Shown one piece after another: positions 10,350 through 22,600 of a stretch of DNA of 64,000 nt. The notes below the pieces were generated by a model. The model was not told the origin of the DNA. It saw only the letters and a program-made list of their open reading frames with translations, and ran no database searches. The stretch is taken from contig JABYQS010000027.1 in assembly GCA_022592435.1 (NCBI GenBank), positions 248,001 to 312,000 of the forward strand, in the 5' to 3' direction. The stretch comes from Cerioporus squamosus. Taxonomy: Eukaryota; Basidiomycota; Agaricomycetes; Polyporales; Polyporaceae. The position numbers were made by a program, and so were the translations under genes. Numbering within the stretch: position 1 is the stretch's first letter; the number at the start of each line of letters is the position of its first letter.

Positions 10350-11363
10350 ATGTCCGCGACTTCCAAAGTTGTCCTTGTTACTGGGTCCTCAGACGGCGGC
10401 ATAGGTTCCGCGCTGTAAGTGGGCAATTCTTCTGGGGGCTCGACTTCGAGACTGACAGCGCTCGGTGCAGATGCGCGGAATACGCTTTGCGAGGATGCAA
10501 GGTTTACGCCACAGCGCGTAGGATGGAGGCCATGGACCGTCTGAAGCATCCGAACGTGGAGAAATTGGTGCTTGATGTCACCAACGAAGGCAACGTCCGC
10601 GATGTCGTAAACACCATCATATCTCGGGAAGGCCGGATAGACGTCCTGGTGAACAACGCTGGCATTCTCTGCATCGGTACGCCACAGTGCTTCTAACTCT
10701 GCTTCGTGCTCATAAGCGAGCTCGTAGGACCGGTCATCGACGTCTCCATGGACATGACACAGAAGGCGTACGACGCGAACGTGTTCTCAGTCATACGGAT
10801 GTGCAAGGCGGTCATACCTCACATGGCCGAGCGCAAGAGTGGGACGATCGTCCAGATCAGCTCCGTTGGAGCCTACATGTGCGTGCGATCCAGGTTCACG
10901 CTGTCCTCTGTATCTTGACAGTGTTTGCCTCATGTGCAGACCGACCCCGTGGGCGGGCATCTACGCCTCCACGAAGGCTGCGATGCAATCACTCTCTGAT
11001 ACGCTCTACATGGAGTGCACGCCGCTCAATATCTCCGTTCTTGTCGTCGCGACCGGCGGCATCCGCTCGAACATCTCTGCGAATCAGGCGGCATCCTTTC
11101 CCGGCCTCCCTGAGCACTCTCTCTACAAGCGCTATCTCCCTGATATCCTCGCTCGCATCTACACGAGTCAGGCTTCGGACTCCATGCCGGCGGAAGAGTA
11201 CGCACGACGGGTGGTCGGGAAGAGCTTGCAACCGAAGCCTCCCCGACATATGATGCTCGGCGGGAAGACGTTGCTGTTCCGCATCCTCATGTGGATCCCC
11301 AGGACGTTCAGCTTGAAGCTGTTCTGGCGCATGCTCACGAAAAACTCGCGAGTGGCGTCCTGA
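10350..11363 (+). CDS. Short-chain dehydrogenase, AYR1-like
   Basis: The exons are 10350-10414, 10471-10676, 10728-10878 and 10940-11363, all with GT-AG introns of 51-61 nt. The product is about 281 residues. Rossmann motifs are clear: VLVTGSSDGGIGSAL at the N-terminus, NNAG, the catalytic Ser in QISSVGA, and the catalytic YASTK. The ending ILMWIPRTFSLKLFWRM looks membrane-associated. This matches yeast Ayr1, an NADPH-dependent 1-acyldihydroxyacetone-phosphate reductase of lipid droplets and ER that also has lipase and steroid-reductase activity. The third exon is set by joining ...LCIG to PVIDVSMD using the acceptor at 10727. An earlier AG would break the frame. The exact substrate is inferred from family resemblance only. 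Confidence 0.88.
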
Positions 11364-11931
11364 AGGCAATGTGCGTACGGTATCGATCGGAAGAGATGGT
11401 TTGCAAGATTGTATGCGTGCTGCAGTGGTAAAGCATACACAGGCGTGGTCGTTGACTTCCCGATATCACATCATCATAGCGTCGCGAGGGCCGAGTGGAC
11501 GCTTGGACGCTGGATGTGTGTCGCTCACGATGGCGTTCAGTTGCGTGAGCGCTGAGAAGTGTTCCGAGCACTGACGGCACCATGCATTGGGAACGGTCCA
11601 GGATGCTCTGCAAGATGAGCATCGGGAACTCGTCGCCATGGATGTCCAGTTCGGGGCCGACGAGAAGTCTACGCAACGCGAGGTCCATCCTTACAGCTCA
11701 GAGCTATTGCATACACCATAGGGGAGCCGAGGCGATGAGCTATACATCGTAGAGGAACTGAGATTGAGAAGTGATGCACCACTAAAAAGGGATGACGAGG
11801 TCCACGTCAGGCGGTATCGTCGTGTTCGGGTAAGTAGGCGACACAGAATCTGCCGGGGATGTCTGCACGGAACGGAGACTGTTCAGCGCCTCAGCGACGG
11901 TATCATGAAGGACCCGTAAGAGGGTAAGGCG
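11364..11931. other. Convergent intergenic region
   Basis: Spacer between the 3' ends of the reductase gene and the minus-strand deaminase-like gene. A 117-residue minus-strand frame (11335-11688) has no recognisable motif and overlaps the reductase end, so I do not call it. Confidence 0.45.
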
Positions 11932-13973
11932 TCAGTCGACCAAGACCTCGGCAGGTATCCCCTGAGGAGGGACCCACGGGACAATGACTGAGTGGGTGCC
12001 TTCAAGGACGAATTCGAGTGCATCACGCTCCTGGAGCAGAGTGGCGAGCTTGTGGCAGCAGAAGCAGCACTTTTTGCTGACGCCGACCGGCACTCGAGAG
12101 GCCTGCAGATCGTCGTGAGCGTGATGTCAATATAGAGGGAACAGGCACGGGCGCACTTGGAACATGGACTCAACCGTCTGCGCGGCCGTCGTCTGAAGGC
12201 CCCGACCCACAATGCCAGCGTCGGACCGGCTTGAACAAGCGAGTCCCATGAGGGTCGCCTCTGCGTGCTCCGACGCCTCGAGAGGGCCTCTTGCGAGCGG
12301 CCTGGCCAGCGTCTTGCACGCGGAGGTAAGGACATCCCTGTGCACCCCCGGGAACGGGAAATGCTCTACGAACTTGTGCGCAAACTCGTGGACGGTGGCT
12401 GCGGAGATATGTGGGACGGAGGGCGTGGAGGAGACAGTGTAAGCCTGGAGCCGGATACCACTGGCACCGTGACGTTCGGCCGTACGAAGACCGTAGAGGA
12501 CGTAGAACTCGGCCGCGGCGTAGGGTATGCACAACGTCTGAAGGTAGCGGACCACAGTCGCTCTTACGGTTTCGCCTGTGAGAGGTATATCTTCTGGTAC
12601 CTCTGCGATGCCCAATTGTGAGAGGTGTGCGCTGCGGAGTGGATGATATGCCTCTTACCGTCGACCGAGTCGACCCAGGTGTTGTCCTCGTCGTCGCCCT
12701 TTTCATGGCTCCCTCCCTCATGCTTGTCATCGACCTCGGCGGCACTAGTCGCGGCGCTAGCTGCAGTGGCGGCAGGGGGTGTCGTGGCCTCAGCCTGGGA
12801 CGCCGTGGCATGATGGCCCGATAGATTCATGATCGCCTCTAGACAAGGAAGGGTGCATTCAGCGATCGTCCTGTGCATCCATATTTTCTTACGCACCTCC
12901 TAGAGTCGCAGGACGAGACTGAGCACCATCACGACGGTACTTCTCAGCGAGAGAATATTAGCGAGTCCAGGGGTAATGAGGTATACGATGATCCCACATG
13001 TGGCTACACGGTGAAGTATGAGGAGCGTCACGTACAACGTGTTGGTGTCGGCCGGCTCCCACTCAGTGTCCGTGCGGCGATACATCTTGAGCATAGTCTG
13101 CAGGAAGTCATATAGCATGTCGACGCACGAGATGGCGGTGTCTTGCGAGATCGTGTATGTCAAGAGGTTCTTAGACGGCACACCATCCCCGTCCGGAAGC
13201 AACTCATACTTGGCAAGCAGCGCCCGCAGGTACGATGGGACTCGGAACTGCTTGGATGCTGGCTTAACCGTCTTGGGGTCGTGGTACCAGGAGTGCAAGA
13301 GTTCCAGAGGGTGTTTGGTCCACCTGGTGGTGCCCTGGTTGACGCGAGCTCGGAGCTTCCGCCAGCAGCGGCGAGAGAGGAAGATGGTGAACGGCATCGT
13401 ACGGTTACTCAGTTGCCGGTCGGGCATGGGGGCGACCGTTACGAAAAGAGATGTTTCAGGATCGCAAACACGTCGGCGGCGTGCTCGGAGAAAGTGACAT
13501 CCCTGCACACAAATCAGAGTCAGCCTTGAGAATCAGAAGAAAGCTGCTGCATACATCGCGATAGAATCATATTTCTGCAGGAGCCCTAACCCCGTATTTG
13601 TGGTCTGCAATTCTGATACAGAGAACTGGGAGGCCTGCGACTCAGGGGCAGAGCGACGAGAGATCACCAGAGCAGCCGTGATGGCGTCCCTCTCGAACTG
13701 ACCGGTCACGGCGACCTGTGCATCGCCGGTAGTCAACATGCAGGCGAGGTGGGTCCATGCCTCCAACAGGTTGACGTTGGACGATCGACGTTGTTTGCCC
13801 AAGTTGTAGTACCCAGAGGCCCCGTCGCCGATGCAGTTCTTGTCGCAATCAACATTAACCTTGGCGAGAAGATACGAGAGCAAGGTGATGTCACGGCGGA
13901 TGTCAGACTGATCTCCACAGAAGTCCTGAAACTGGGAGATATCAGGACTTGTTGGAGTCGTCCTATGTGCCAT
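11932..13973 (-). CDS. OTT_1508-like deaminase-fold protein
   Basis: The model runs from the ATG at 13973 to the stop at 11932-11934 with about six exons. It encodes some 500 residues. The N-terminal two thirds is helical with no known motif (DISQFQDFCGD, then YTISQDTAISCVDMLYDF). A low-complexity Ala/Glu/Asp-rich linker follows (near 12.7-12.8 kb). The C-terminal domain has the deaminase-type zinc-site pattern: SEHAEATLMGLA (His and catalytic Glu, near 12265) and SKKCCFCCHKLATLL (Cys ligands, near 12060), ending GTHSVIVPWVPP. This is the layout of the fungal-expanded OTT_1508 family, which comparative work places in the nucleic-acid and nucleotide deaminase superfamily. Substrate and activity are unknown. 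An apparent in-frame stop near 12900 is removed by a phase-0 intron starting GTATACC, and a 54-nt intron joins DSVD to EVPEDIP. The gene then reads intact. Confidence 0.75.
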
Positions 13974-14461
13974 CGGTAGTAGTACTTGGCAGTGATATCG
14001 ATGGAAGCCGAGTCCGTACTTCTCGGAGTTGCAAGCGCTCTCGTCAGCGCGCAGTAATTACTTGTACTTAGTAGGGCACCGCCACATTGACGTGCAGCAT
14101 ACTCAATCTCACTTGACCCTGCCCTGAAGTGCCTCAGCTACCCTACAGCCGACGGGTGGGCAACTTTCTGACAGTATCGCAACTGTGGTCGAAAGGTATG
14201 TTCACGACAAGCTAACCCCACAATGAGTAACTGCCTGACTTCCGACTGCGAGCGCCAGGTATAAACCTGGGTCATAGAGCACCATTGACGGGCTAGTTGG
14301 CACTGGCAGTCTGCAGAAGTTCCAAGTGGATATAGCAGTCCGCACGCAAGGTACAAAAGACAGTACCGTATTTCAGGTCTGACTGTGGCTGACAACATCT
14401 CCTATAGTGCCTGAGTATTGAGTCCTTATGACGTTACGAGAGCCTCGTCGTCTCGCAATCA
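13974..14461. other. Divergent promoter region
   Basis: Short region between the starts of the minus-strand deaminase-like gene and the plus-strand F-box gene B. It should contain both promoters. No gene, repeat or clear TATA box stood out. Confidence 0.45.
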
Positions 14462-16034
14462 ATGTCGATCAACACTCTTCCAAATGAACTCCTCTCCATG
14501 GTATTCAAGTACGAGACGGAGCCGGAGAGCGAAGGTCTCGCACCGACCCTCCCTATCTGTATCGAAGGCGGCCTCGTCGATATGGTCTCCATCTTGACCC
14601 TGACCCATGTCTGTCGACTCTGGAGGTCGGTAGCGTTGGGAGACCCGACGCTCTGGACGCGCGTCGACTCTCTGCACCAAGCGCAGATGGACGCCTTCCT
14701 CGAACGTTCGCAGAACCTTCCAGTGTCTCTCTGTGTGAGAGCAGGGCCGTCAGACTTTGCGGATGTCGTCGAGAGCCTTCCTGCAGTACGACTCCGCCGA
14801 CTCGACTTGGAGCTCGATCCGCTTCCCCGGGATATGGACCCTTTGACACGCCTCCATGCGCCCAACCTGGAATGTCTGACGATTTCTTCCGACAAGGATG
14901 GGTCTTCTGAAGGCGTCTTGCTTCATCGGCCGCAGTTGCTCTCCAACGAGGTCCTTCATTTGAAGGCACTGGCGGTGCAACCTGCGATGAGCTGGATGCC
15001 GTCCAACTACTTCCCCGCCCTCACTCACCTCCATCTGTCCTTCGGACCCAACCAGCCGGAGAGCCTCTGCGTGTACGACGTCTTGCCACTCCTTTCGAAC
15101 ACGCCGCAGCTGCAGTTTGCTCACATCGCAGGCATTCTGTACAGCTGGATGCGCATGCCTTCAACTGCCACCGTCCTGCCCATCGCGCTTCCTCGACTCC
15201 GATCTCTCACCTGTTCCTGCTGGGCACACGTACAAGTCGTGCGGCTGCTCGCCCTCCTCGAGCTTCCAGAGCGCTGCTGGGTGCGGCTCCAGGACATCGC
15301 CATTGACCCCTCTGGCGAGGGGCTACCCTGCGCCTGTCCCGCAGCTCGCGCTGATGAGCCATACAACGCACCTGGAGATTGCGTCCTCCCTCGAGCATCT
15401 GCTCCTCGTATCTGAGGGCAAATCGTCCGGGTTCTGGATAGAGACGCACATCGACGACGGAAGCGCTACGTGGAACCACTGGCTCGCGCAGTTAGATTCG
15501 ACGATGCCGCTGGCCAACATCACCTCCCTCCACGCCAACATCCACTCTGAACAGCATCTGTTCTGGCCTGCCGTCCTGCGACACATGCCGCGGCTCAGCC
15601 GCTTCGACGTCGTCGTGGGGTCCTTCGTGCCGGGGCATGCTCATCCTCTCAGCATACTCTGTGGTCTCTTGTCTCGAACGCCGGTGCTCATCCCCGCCCT
15701 CCGCGAGCTGCGCCTCCAGCTCGTTGAGAACACACATTCCAGCTTTCATCCAACGCCCCCATTACTGTGCATTCTCGAGAGTCGCGGTCATCTGGGATGC
15801 CGGCTCCATCGTCTTGCCGTCCAACTGCATGCCACAGAGCCTGAGTCGGATACCTTGGGCCAGGAGCTCGCTGCTGCGCTCTCCGGATATGTTGACGTGT
15901 TCGAGCTCGTGAGTCCGTTAGAGCCCCCGCTGTGCGAGTTCAAGATGCGGGATGTCTGGCGCGTCGAGGGGAGCGAGGTGTACTGGAAGCCGGACGATTT
16001 GGGAGAGCCTTGTTACAGCCTTCCGGCCTTCTAG
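14462..16034 (+). CDS. F-box/LRR-like protein (copy B, frame change near 15.3 kb)
   Basis: It starts with an F-box (INTLPNELLSMVFKY), then LTHVCRLWRSVALGDPTLW, LPVSLCV and LRR-like strands (LRRLDLELD, ALTHLHLSF), ending RVEGSEVYWKP. The first frame runs from 14462 to about 15320. The remaining 230 residues continue in another frame (LALMSHTTHLEI onward). Two readings are possible. A one-base gain in the GGGG at about 15317-15322 would break a continuous frame that otherwise gives EGYPAPVPQLA, aligned with copy C. Alternatively a 64-nt GT-AG intron (15281-15344) rejoins the frames and gives about 502 residues, at the cost of about 21 conserved residues. It is closest to copy C in this window. 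Predicted role is a substrate receptor for an SCF ubiquitin ligase, target unknown. Confidence 0.75.
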
Positions 16035-17867
16035 CGATGAGGCTGGCGTCCACGGATTGGCTAGGGAATGTAGTCCCGCGATGTGAACGCTTACTCGCTG
16101 ATGCCCAGCGTTGTGCCAAAGGATGCTGTTGATTACCAGAAGACGAACCTTGCGCTGTCGGACTCGTCCGTGCTGCTGATTCCGTACGTCTCGGAGCTGC
16201 AAGTGCTCTCGAGAGAACGCGCGTCGCGCTTGCCAGGCTCACCGCCGACGTCGACCACTCATGATCACTCCCACCAAGTACTCGCTGCAACCATATGCAT
16301 GACTGTGCAATATCGAGCGCGACGCGGATTGAAGACGTGATAGATCGCTAGCTTACCGGACGTACGGGCGACGATGGAGAAGGTGGACTGGTGTTGTACA
16401 TAGCCGCGCGAACTCCGAGTCAACTTCATGGCCGCGGTGTCGCCGCCTTCTGCGGTTGTACATGATTCAACTGTTGCAACATACACAATAGGTGAGCAGT
16501 CAGTAGGGACTCTGTTTGACCATCCATACTTGTAGCTTCAATCCCAGGTATGCAGGGCAGGCAGCGAGATGTGGCGTATACGACGTTCGCGAACCGTTAC
16601 CCAGAGCTGATCATGTAGTGTCATCGCTCGGCGGTCCCGGTCAGATCTCGACCAATGTACAGTGACTGGAAATGAGGCTTCGTGGCGACGATCTCCCGGG
16701 AATCGATGGTCAAACTAGGTGCGTTCTATTCTCTTGCTCTTGATGGCGATATTCGTGCTGAGTTCACTTGCACGCAGCCAAGGACAGGAATTCCGCGGCC
16801 CAGACGATCGCTCTGCGTGATCGTCGTCGAAGGAATGGCGCAGTTCGAGCGTGCACGGACTCTCGCAGCTGGTACGCATTCGAGCACCGTCTTCTGAATA
16901 GGGCTATAGCGCTCATCGCTACTCGATAGATCGCAGACGTTGTCTTCCGTGGCTACGGTACATATCCATTCTCGGACTGAGGCCTGAGGGATGGCATACG
17001 ACGTGTCGGATCGTGGGCTGCCCAGGAGGGAAAGAATGCGTTACGTACCTTGGGTCCACAGTTGCGCCGGTGTTCAAAACCCACTCCCCTTCTGCGACTC
17101 CGCCCCGGTCGACAGCGCATTCAGTCAAGTCCCGGGTCGAGATGCGCCATCACCGCAACGCGACAGGTTGCCTTCTGTGGATCGCGAAGACGCGCCTGGT
17201 GGTGTGGAAGCGATGGTTATGGGTCTAGTGCGTCACTCGTGGGTACCGCATGTGAGCCTGCTAGCTGCTGGGAGGCTCAGGTGTTGAGCACGGTCGTTAT
17301 CTACTCCGTGTGCGAACGCAGATCCCAAGTCTGCCCCGCTGGCATGCCTCGCACCCTCGGACTTCCCGTAAGTGGTACAGTTTTCACGCGATTCTTGGCT
17401 TCGAGTACTACTCTGAGTATCGGCTGCTGGACGGTTGTGCATCGTAAGTATACATGGCAGCTCTTTGCACAGACGAGTACCGATCGCGATCTCCAATAGT
17501 ATTGCTACCGCGCATCCGCAAGCAGTACTGCAGAGTAACTGGTACATGTATTCCTGTGCGCAAACGTTCTTCACGTTTACCTCTGCCTACAAACCCAAAG
17601 ATAAGCCGCATTCAAACGGTGTTGGACGAGAAGGGTCCAGGTGGGCCGGGCTGCAGAGGCGTTTCGCCGGAGGGTTGCGGAACATTCCAGCTCCGTGCGG
17701 GACAACCGTGACCAACACGGACCTAAACGGGGCATACTCCGGCCGAGGGGATCAAGTGATTGGCGGACCGGAGGTGGAGTGCTGATGAGCAGGGCCAAAC
17801 TGGGGAAAATGACGTCAAGGAGCCTAGACCTGGGGATTGGGCATTTCTGTCGGAGTCGGCTTGAAGC
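16035..17867. other. Long intergenic region
   Basis: About 1.8 kb with only short overlapping frames and no recognisable domain. The right end should hold the promoter, and perhaps a first exon, of the phosphatase gene. No ATG occurs early in that gene's frame. No repeat stood out. Confidence 0.5.
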
Positions 17868-20800
17868 TTGATTCCTGACCACCATCGTCTTCATCGCCGG
17901 CCTGCACGCTCGTCGACGCCGTCTTCTTCACACTCGACGCCGTCTTTTCCTCCCTGCTCATCGTCCACCACGGCACCCAACAACGCCCCCGCCCCTCCGT
18001 CCGTTCCGGAGGCCTCGTATGACAGCTTTGCCGCTGCCATTACCGCCCGCTATGCCCGTCAGGCTACATCTCTTGTATCCCTCAACAGTCCGACCGCCGT
18101 CCCGTCTCAGCCGTCGTTGACGTCGCTCGCGTCGTCCGGATCAACTCCGGCGATGAACCCGCCCGCAATGTCGCTGTCCCTCTCGTCGCCGCCGACGGCC
18201 TCGTCGTCCGCTGCGCCTCCTGCTGTTGCTCTTCCGCCAACTGCCTTCACGGCTCTTCCCCCTTCGTTGCTGCAGGACGTATTTTCAGATCCGTCAGCAC
18301 TCATCCTCGACATTCGACCACATAACGCGTATGTCCAGGCCCGTATTCCCAATTCTCTGTCACTCTCTGTTCCGTCGACGCTTCTCAAGCGCCCGAATTT
18401 CCCGCTTGCGAAGCTCGCGGAGATGCTGCCAACGTCCGTTGCGCGGGACAAGTTCTCTAAATGGCCGGAGGCATCGCGTATCCTTGTGTACGACGCCGAC
18501 ACCGTCATCCTCCCCGAGAATTCGCAGTCCAACAACCTCCTTGGTCTCATGCGCAAGTTCCGGAGTGAAGGGTATCCTGCCGGTAGGGAAGTTGCATGGT
18601 TGCGGGGCGGATTTAATGCCGTCTGGAGAGATCACCCTGGCTTTGTCGACCGCTCTAGACCCGCAGATGAGGCGGACGAGGAGGAGGAACAGGCTGCGCC
18701 CGAGACCGACCGCGATCCGGCTCCGTTAGGCAAGTCTGTTTCTGCCCCAGGTTCCGCTCCCGTGCTTCGGGCGAAGCACTTGCCCAAGTCTGCGTTCACG
18801 TCTGTATCCACCATCTCTCTGCGTCCGAAGGTGAGCACTATTATACCCTGACATTCTGTTCTTAGACTGATCTCATCGCAGACGATGCAGCCACCCGCGC
18901 CTGTCCCGATGCAAGTCGTACCCCCCACACCCGCCATGCAGTTGGACGACCCCTTCTCCAAAGCGCGCATCCCTCTACCCACATCTGTCATGGCCGTACC
19001 ACCACCGCTATCCGGTCCTTCCAAGTCGCAACCGGGCAAAGCGGAGTTCACTCTGCGTTTGCCTCCCGGCCTCGTGCGACCGAAGAGCATGGCAGGCACG
19101 ACCCAGAGCTCTGTGCCGAAGGGACCCTTGTTCAGCATGCCAACGCTGTCGCCGCAGTACACGAGTGGTGTATACAACCGGTCAACAAGTTACTCAGTGC
19201 CTGGCAGACAGGTATGTCGTCGCGCTACTAGTACCAGCTGGCATTGTTCTGAGATGCATCGTCAGGTTGCATTCAACCCCTTCTTTGACAACATACGTCA
19301 AAACATCGAGCTTGGGAGCCGGGACACGAAGGGGGTTGCAGGCGAGGGGATTCCGCTGAAGTTGCCTAGGCGCGTGCGACGGCGTGTCGGTGAGCTGCCC
19401 TTCGAGTGGCTGCGGCAGATCGCACGGAAGAGCAGGCGTTCCACCGACAGCAGTAGCTCGAGTGAGCAATTGAGCGACAGCGATAACGTCAGTGCAGACG
19501 ACAAATCCCCCTCCGAAGGCCCTTCGACCCACAAACCAGCTTCGTCCTCATCCCAGAAGACGCCCGTCACACAAGCTCCTCGCCCTTCTCAAGCGCACGT
19601 TGCTTCCGGCGCCCACCGTTCCCCGCCACGGTCTCCGTCATCTTCTCCATCTCAACCTGTACCTGTTCCCGCCTCGCGCTCTGAGCATTCAGCTCCACCA
19701 AGTCCGACAACATCCACCCCCTCCCAATCTCCGTCAGATGCTGACGAACTCACTCGGGCTTTGGAGATGCAGTTCTACAAGATTGAGCTGGGCGAGCAGA
19801 AACGGTTGCTAGGCGTGATGGAAAGGCACAGTATGGAGAGTGGCAAGGTCGTTCAAGAGGCGCCTGGCGTCCGCGGTTTCGTTGGTACCGTCCCTTCCGG
19901 CGGCAAGGGTACGGAAGGCGTACCTTCCGTGGCGGCAACAATAGCTGCGGAAGATACCCAGCTCGCTGCTACCACCGGCGAGGAAGCGATATCTTCGTTC
20001 CCGTACAGCATCACTGCTGGATTGGAGAAAGGATCGAAGAATAGGTACGTCCCTCCCGGCATCGCGGTCGACCGCGTGGCTTACATCCCGACAGGTATCG
20101 CAATATTTGGCCCTTTGAGCATGCACGTGTCCGGCTACGGAAGGCGAAACCAGACGACGATGACTACATGAACGCCAGTTACGTCCAGCCGCTCGGAACG
20201 ACGAAGCGATATATCGCCACCCAGGGCCCCCTGCCTGCGACCTTCGTGGACTTCTGGACGTGAGTGACACTGCGAGTACCCTTCGTGATGATGTTCGCTA
20301 ATCGCTTGGTTCAGACTCTGCTGGGAGCAGAATGTGCACGTTATTGTGATGCTCACCCGCGAAATTGAGGGCTCGTCCGTAAAGTGCGGCAAATACTGGG
20401 CTGAAGGATCTTACGGCCCTTGCGGTTGAAGCTCCTCGAGACCAACGATACGCCTGAACGCGAGCGTCAGCGTGAGCAGAGCGAGATGAGCGGCGGCTTC
20501 TTCAGCTCGCATGTCCCCCAGGCGAAGGCCAAACCGAAGCCCAAGACGAAGTCGAAGAAGCGCAACGATGGAGACGACGGCGGGAACGATGACGAGGCTC
20601 CCTCCATCATCAAGCGCGTCTTCGAACTGACGAACACCGCGTACCCTCTGGCACCCCCTCGCATCGTCACCCAGTTCCAGTACCTGGATTGGCCAGATCT
20701 GAACGTACCGAGCGATCCTCGGGGCGTCCTCAGACTTATGCGACAGGTCGGAGACGCCGTTGAGGGGTCTCGCTCTTCCGGCCAGAAGCAGTGGGGAGAG

Positions 20801-22600
20801 GGTCCCTTGCACCGACGGTCTGGCTCTGCGGATGATGACGCGCATGGCAGCGCGGCGCTCATGTCTGGCAAGGGTCATACCATGGACGAGGTTGACCCCT
20901 TGACCGGTGTTTCTCTCCTCGCGCAAGAGAATCCACCGGTCCTCTTGCACTGTTCTGCCGGCGTTGGGCGAACCGGCGGCTTCATCGCTGTTGACGCAGT
21001 CCTCGACGGCGTACGCCGGGAGATGAGGAAGCGCAAGGAGGGCAAGGTCCAGGAGACGGCCGACGCGAAGGCCGCTTCAGAGTTCCAGGGCCGCTCGGGT
21101 GCAAGCGCGGAAAGCATCAGCGGAAGCCGCAGCTGTAGCCGCAGCACATCCGTGAGTCACACCCCAGAGCCTATGGAGATTGATACAAGTCCTAGTCCGC
21201 TGGAACAGAACAGCGATCCGCTCAAACTGACCATGCCAGTGTCGGTGGGCGATCGTGAAGTGCATGTTCCGGTTGCTGGGTTCGCGGAGTCCGAGGCAAT
21301 GGATGTCGACCAGCGGCAGGAGGCTCCCGCTTCGGTATCCTCGTCTGCTGCCAAGCGTGCAGGTCTTCCGCCGCCGCTTCTGCAGGCTTCGCCGGAGCTG
21401 GTCGCAGAGGTGCGGCGCGCGACGATGAACAACTGGCCGTCTATGTCTTCGACGGCAGCGTCGTCGATGCAGGGCGACTCCTCTGCGCGGCCGCGTCCAC
21501 CAACATCCGGCATGACCAGCGATCCTTCGGACACCAGCTCGGAGTTCTACGCTGGGCGGAGCAGCTGGCGTTCTGGCTCCGGCACAAGCTCTGCCTTCGG
21601 ATCCGGAAGTAGGAGGCGTGCGAGATCGCGCTCTTCTGCAAGTCCACCGACTAGCCACGCGGACAGCTCAACGAGTGCGATGGTGGGCAAGACTGCCAAG
21701 CTCTCTATGAGCAGTCCATCTCCCCCCAATGACGACGCTTCCGTGCCTCAATACAGTGCGGATCCGCGGCTGCGTACCGTCTCAATGCCTTCGTCGACGC
21801 TATCAAACCCCGTGAGCCGCCCTGAGCCGGAGCTTCGCTCTGCGCAACCGGGTCCGTCTCGCCAGTCTTTTGCCTTGCAGTCACAGCGGCTGAATAGTTG
21901 GCGGTCGGAAGTGCAATCCTCGGCGCCCGAGTTCGCGTCGAAGGCGGAGACGAGCAAGTCCAACTCTCGACCGTCGGCGAAGGAAGAGGACAAGAGCACC
22001 ACGTCTGCGGAGACGCCACGGTCGGATACGCCTTCGCCGACCTTGCGGGAGCCGCGGAAGCTGCACGACGACACGTCGCCGCCCCTGCTGTCCTCTTACC
22101 AGGAACCCATTCGGCGGGTCATCGAGGACATGCGGGAGCAGCGCATGAGCCTGTGCCAGAGTCTGCGCCAATACGTGTTTGTGCACCGGGCCATCATCGA
22201 GGGCGCGCTCATGATCGTCGACGAGGAGAAGAAGAGGGACGAGGAGGAGCGCAAGTCGCGTGCCGCCGCGTCCGGGGAGGTCAAGACGTCAGTGCATCTC
22301 TCAGAGACGCCGGTGCGTGATGGCGCTTCAGCACGTCGCTCGGTGTCTCTTGACGGTGACCGCAGGGTCGCGAACAAGCGGAGTACCCCGGATTTTGTCG
22401 CGGGGAACACGATCATCGAGGGCGTCGTGTCGTCACCGCCTGGCCGGTCCAAGCGCGGCGCGAGCCCGACGGAGCTGACGATGGAGGGTTTGGACGGCGG
22501 TGTGTTGCTCACGAAGCGGCCTAGCGTGAAGCGCGCCCAGCGGGCGAACCAGGCGCAGCTCGACGCCATGGCCATATCTCCGCCGCCGGGCGGGCAATAA
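17868..22600 (+). CDS. Rhodanese-domain tyrosine phosphatase (MAPK phosphatase type)
   Basis: Exons near 17868-18830, 18882-19211, 19266-20044, 20095-20259 and 20315-22600. The first in-frame ATG is at 18153, but coding-like sequence begins earlier, so an upstream start exon is likely. A rhodanese-like domain (LILDIRPHNAYVQARIPNS, then VAWLRGGFNAVW) is followed by a long disordered region and a protein tyrosine phosphatase domain: NIWPFEHARVRL, DYMNASYVQP, ATQGPL, FQYLDWPDL and the active site LLHCSAGVGRTGG. This layout is that of fungal Pyp1/Pyp2/Ptp2/Ptp3-type enzymes that dephosphorylate stress and pheromone MAP kinases. Between the active site and the Q-loop (SLCQSLRQYVFVHRAI) lie about 370 low-complexity residues, unusual inside a catalytic domain. 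At about 20417 the frame must shift to give YGPLRLKLL. A C appears missing from a C-run, so a one-base deletion or sequence error interrupts the catalytic domain. Confidence 0.85.

Noticed and set aside
11335..11688. A 117-residue minus-strand frame beginning MDLALRRLLVGPELD
   Set aside because: The first part looks protein-like but has no family match I recognise. It overlaps the reductase 3' end and soon degrades to unlikely sequence.
11932..22600. A functional cluster linking the deaminase-like, F-box and phosphatase genes
   Set aside because: Strands, spacing and families give no operon-like or pathway logic. Adjacency in a fungal genome alone is not evidence.
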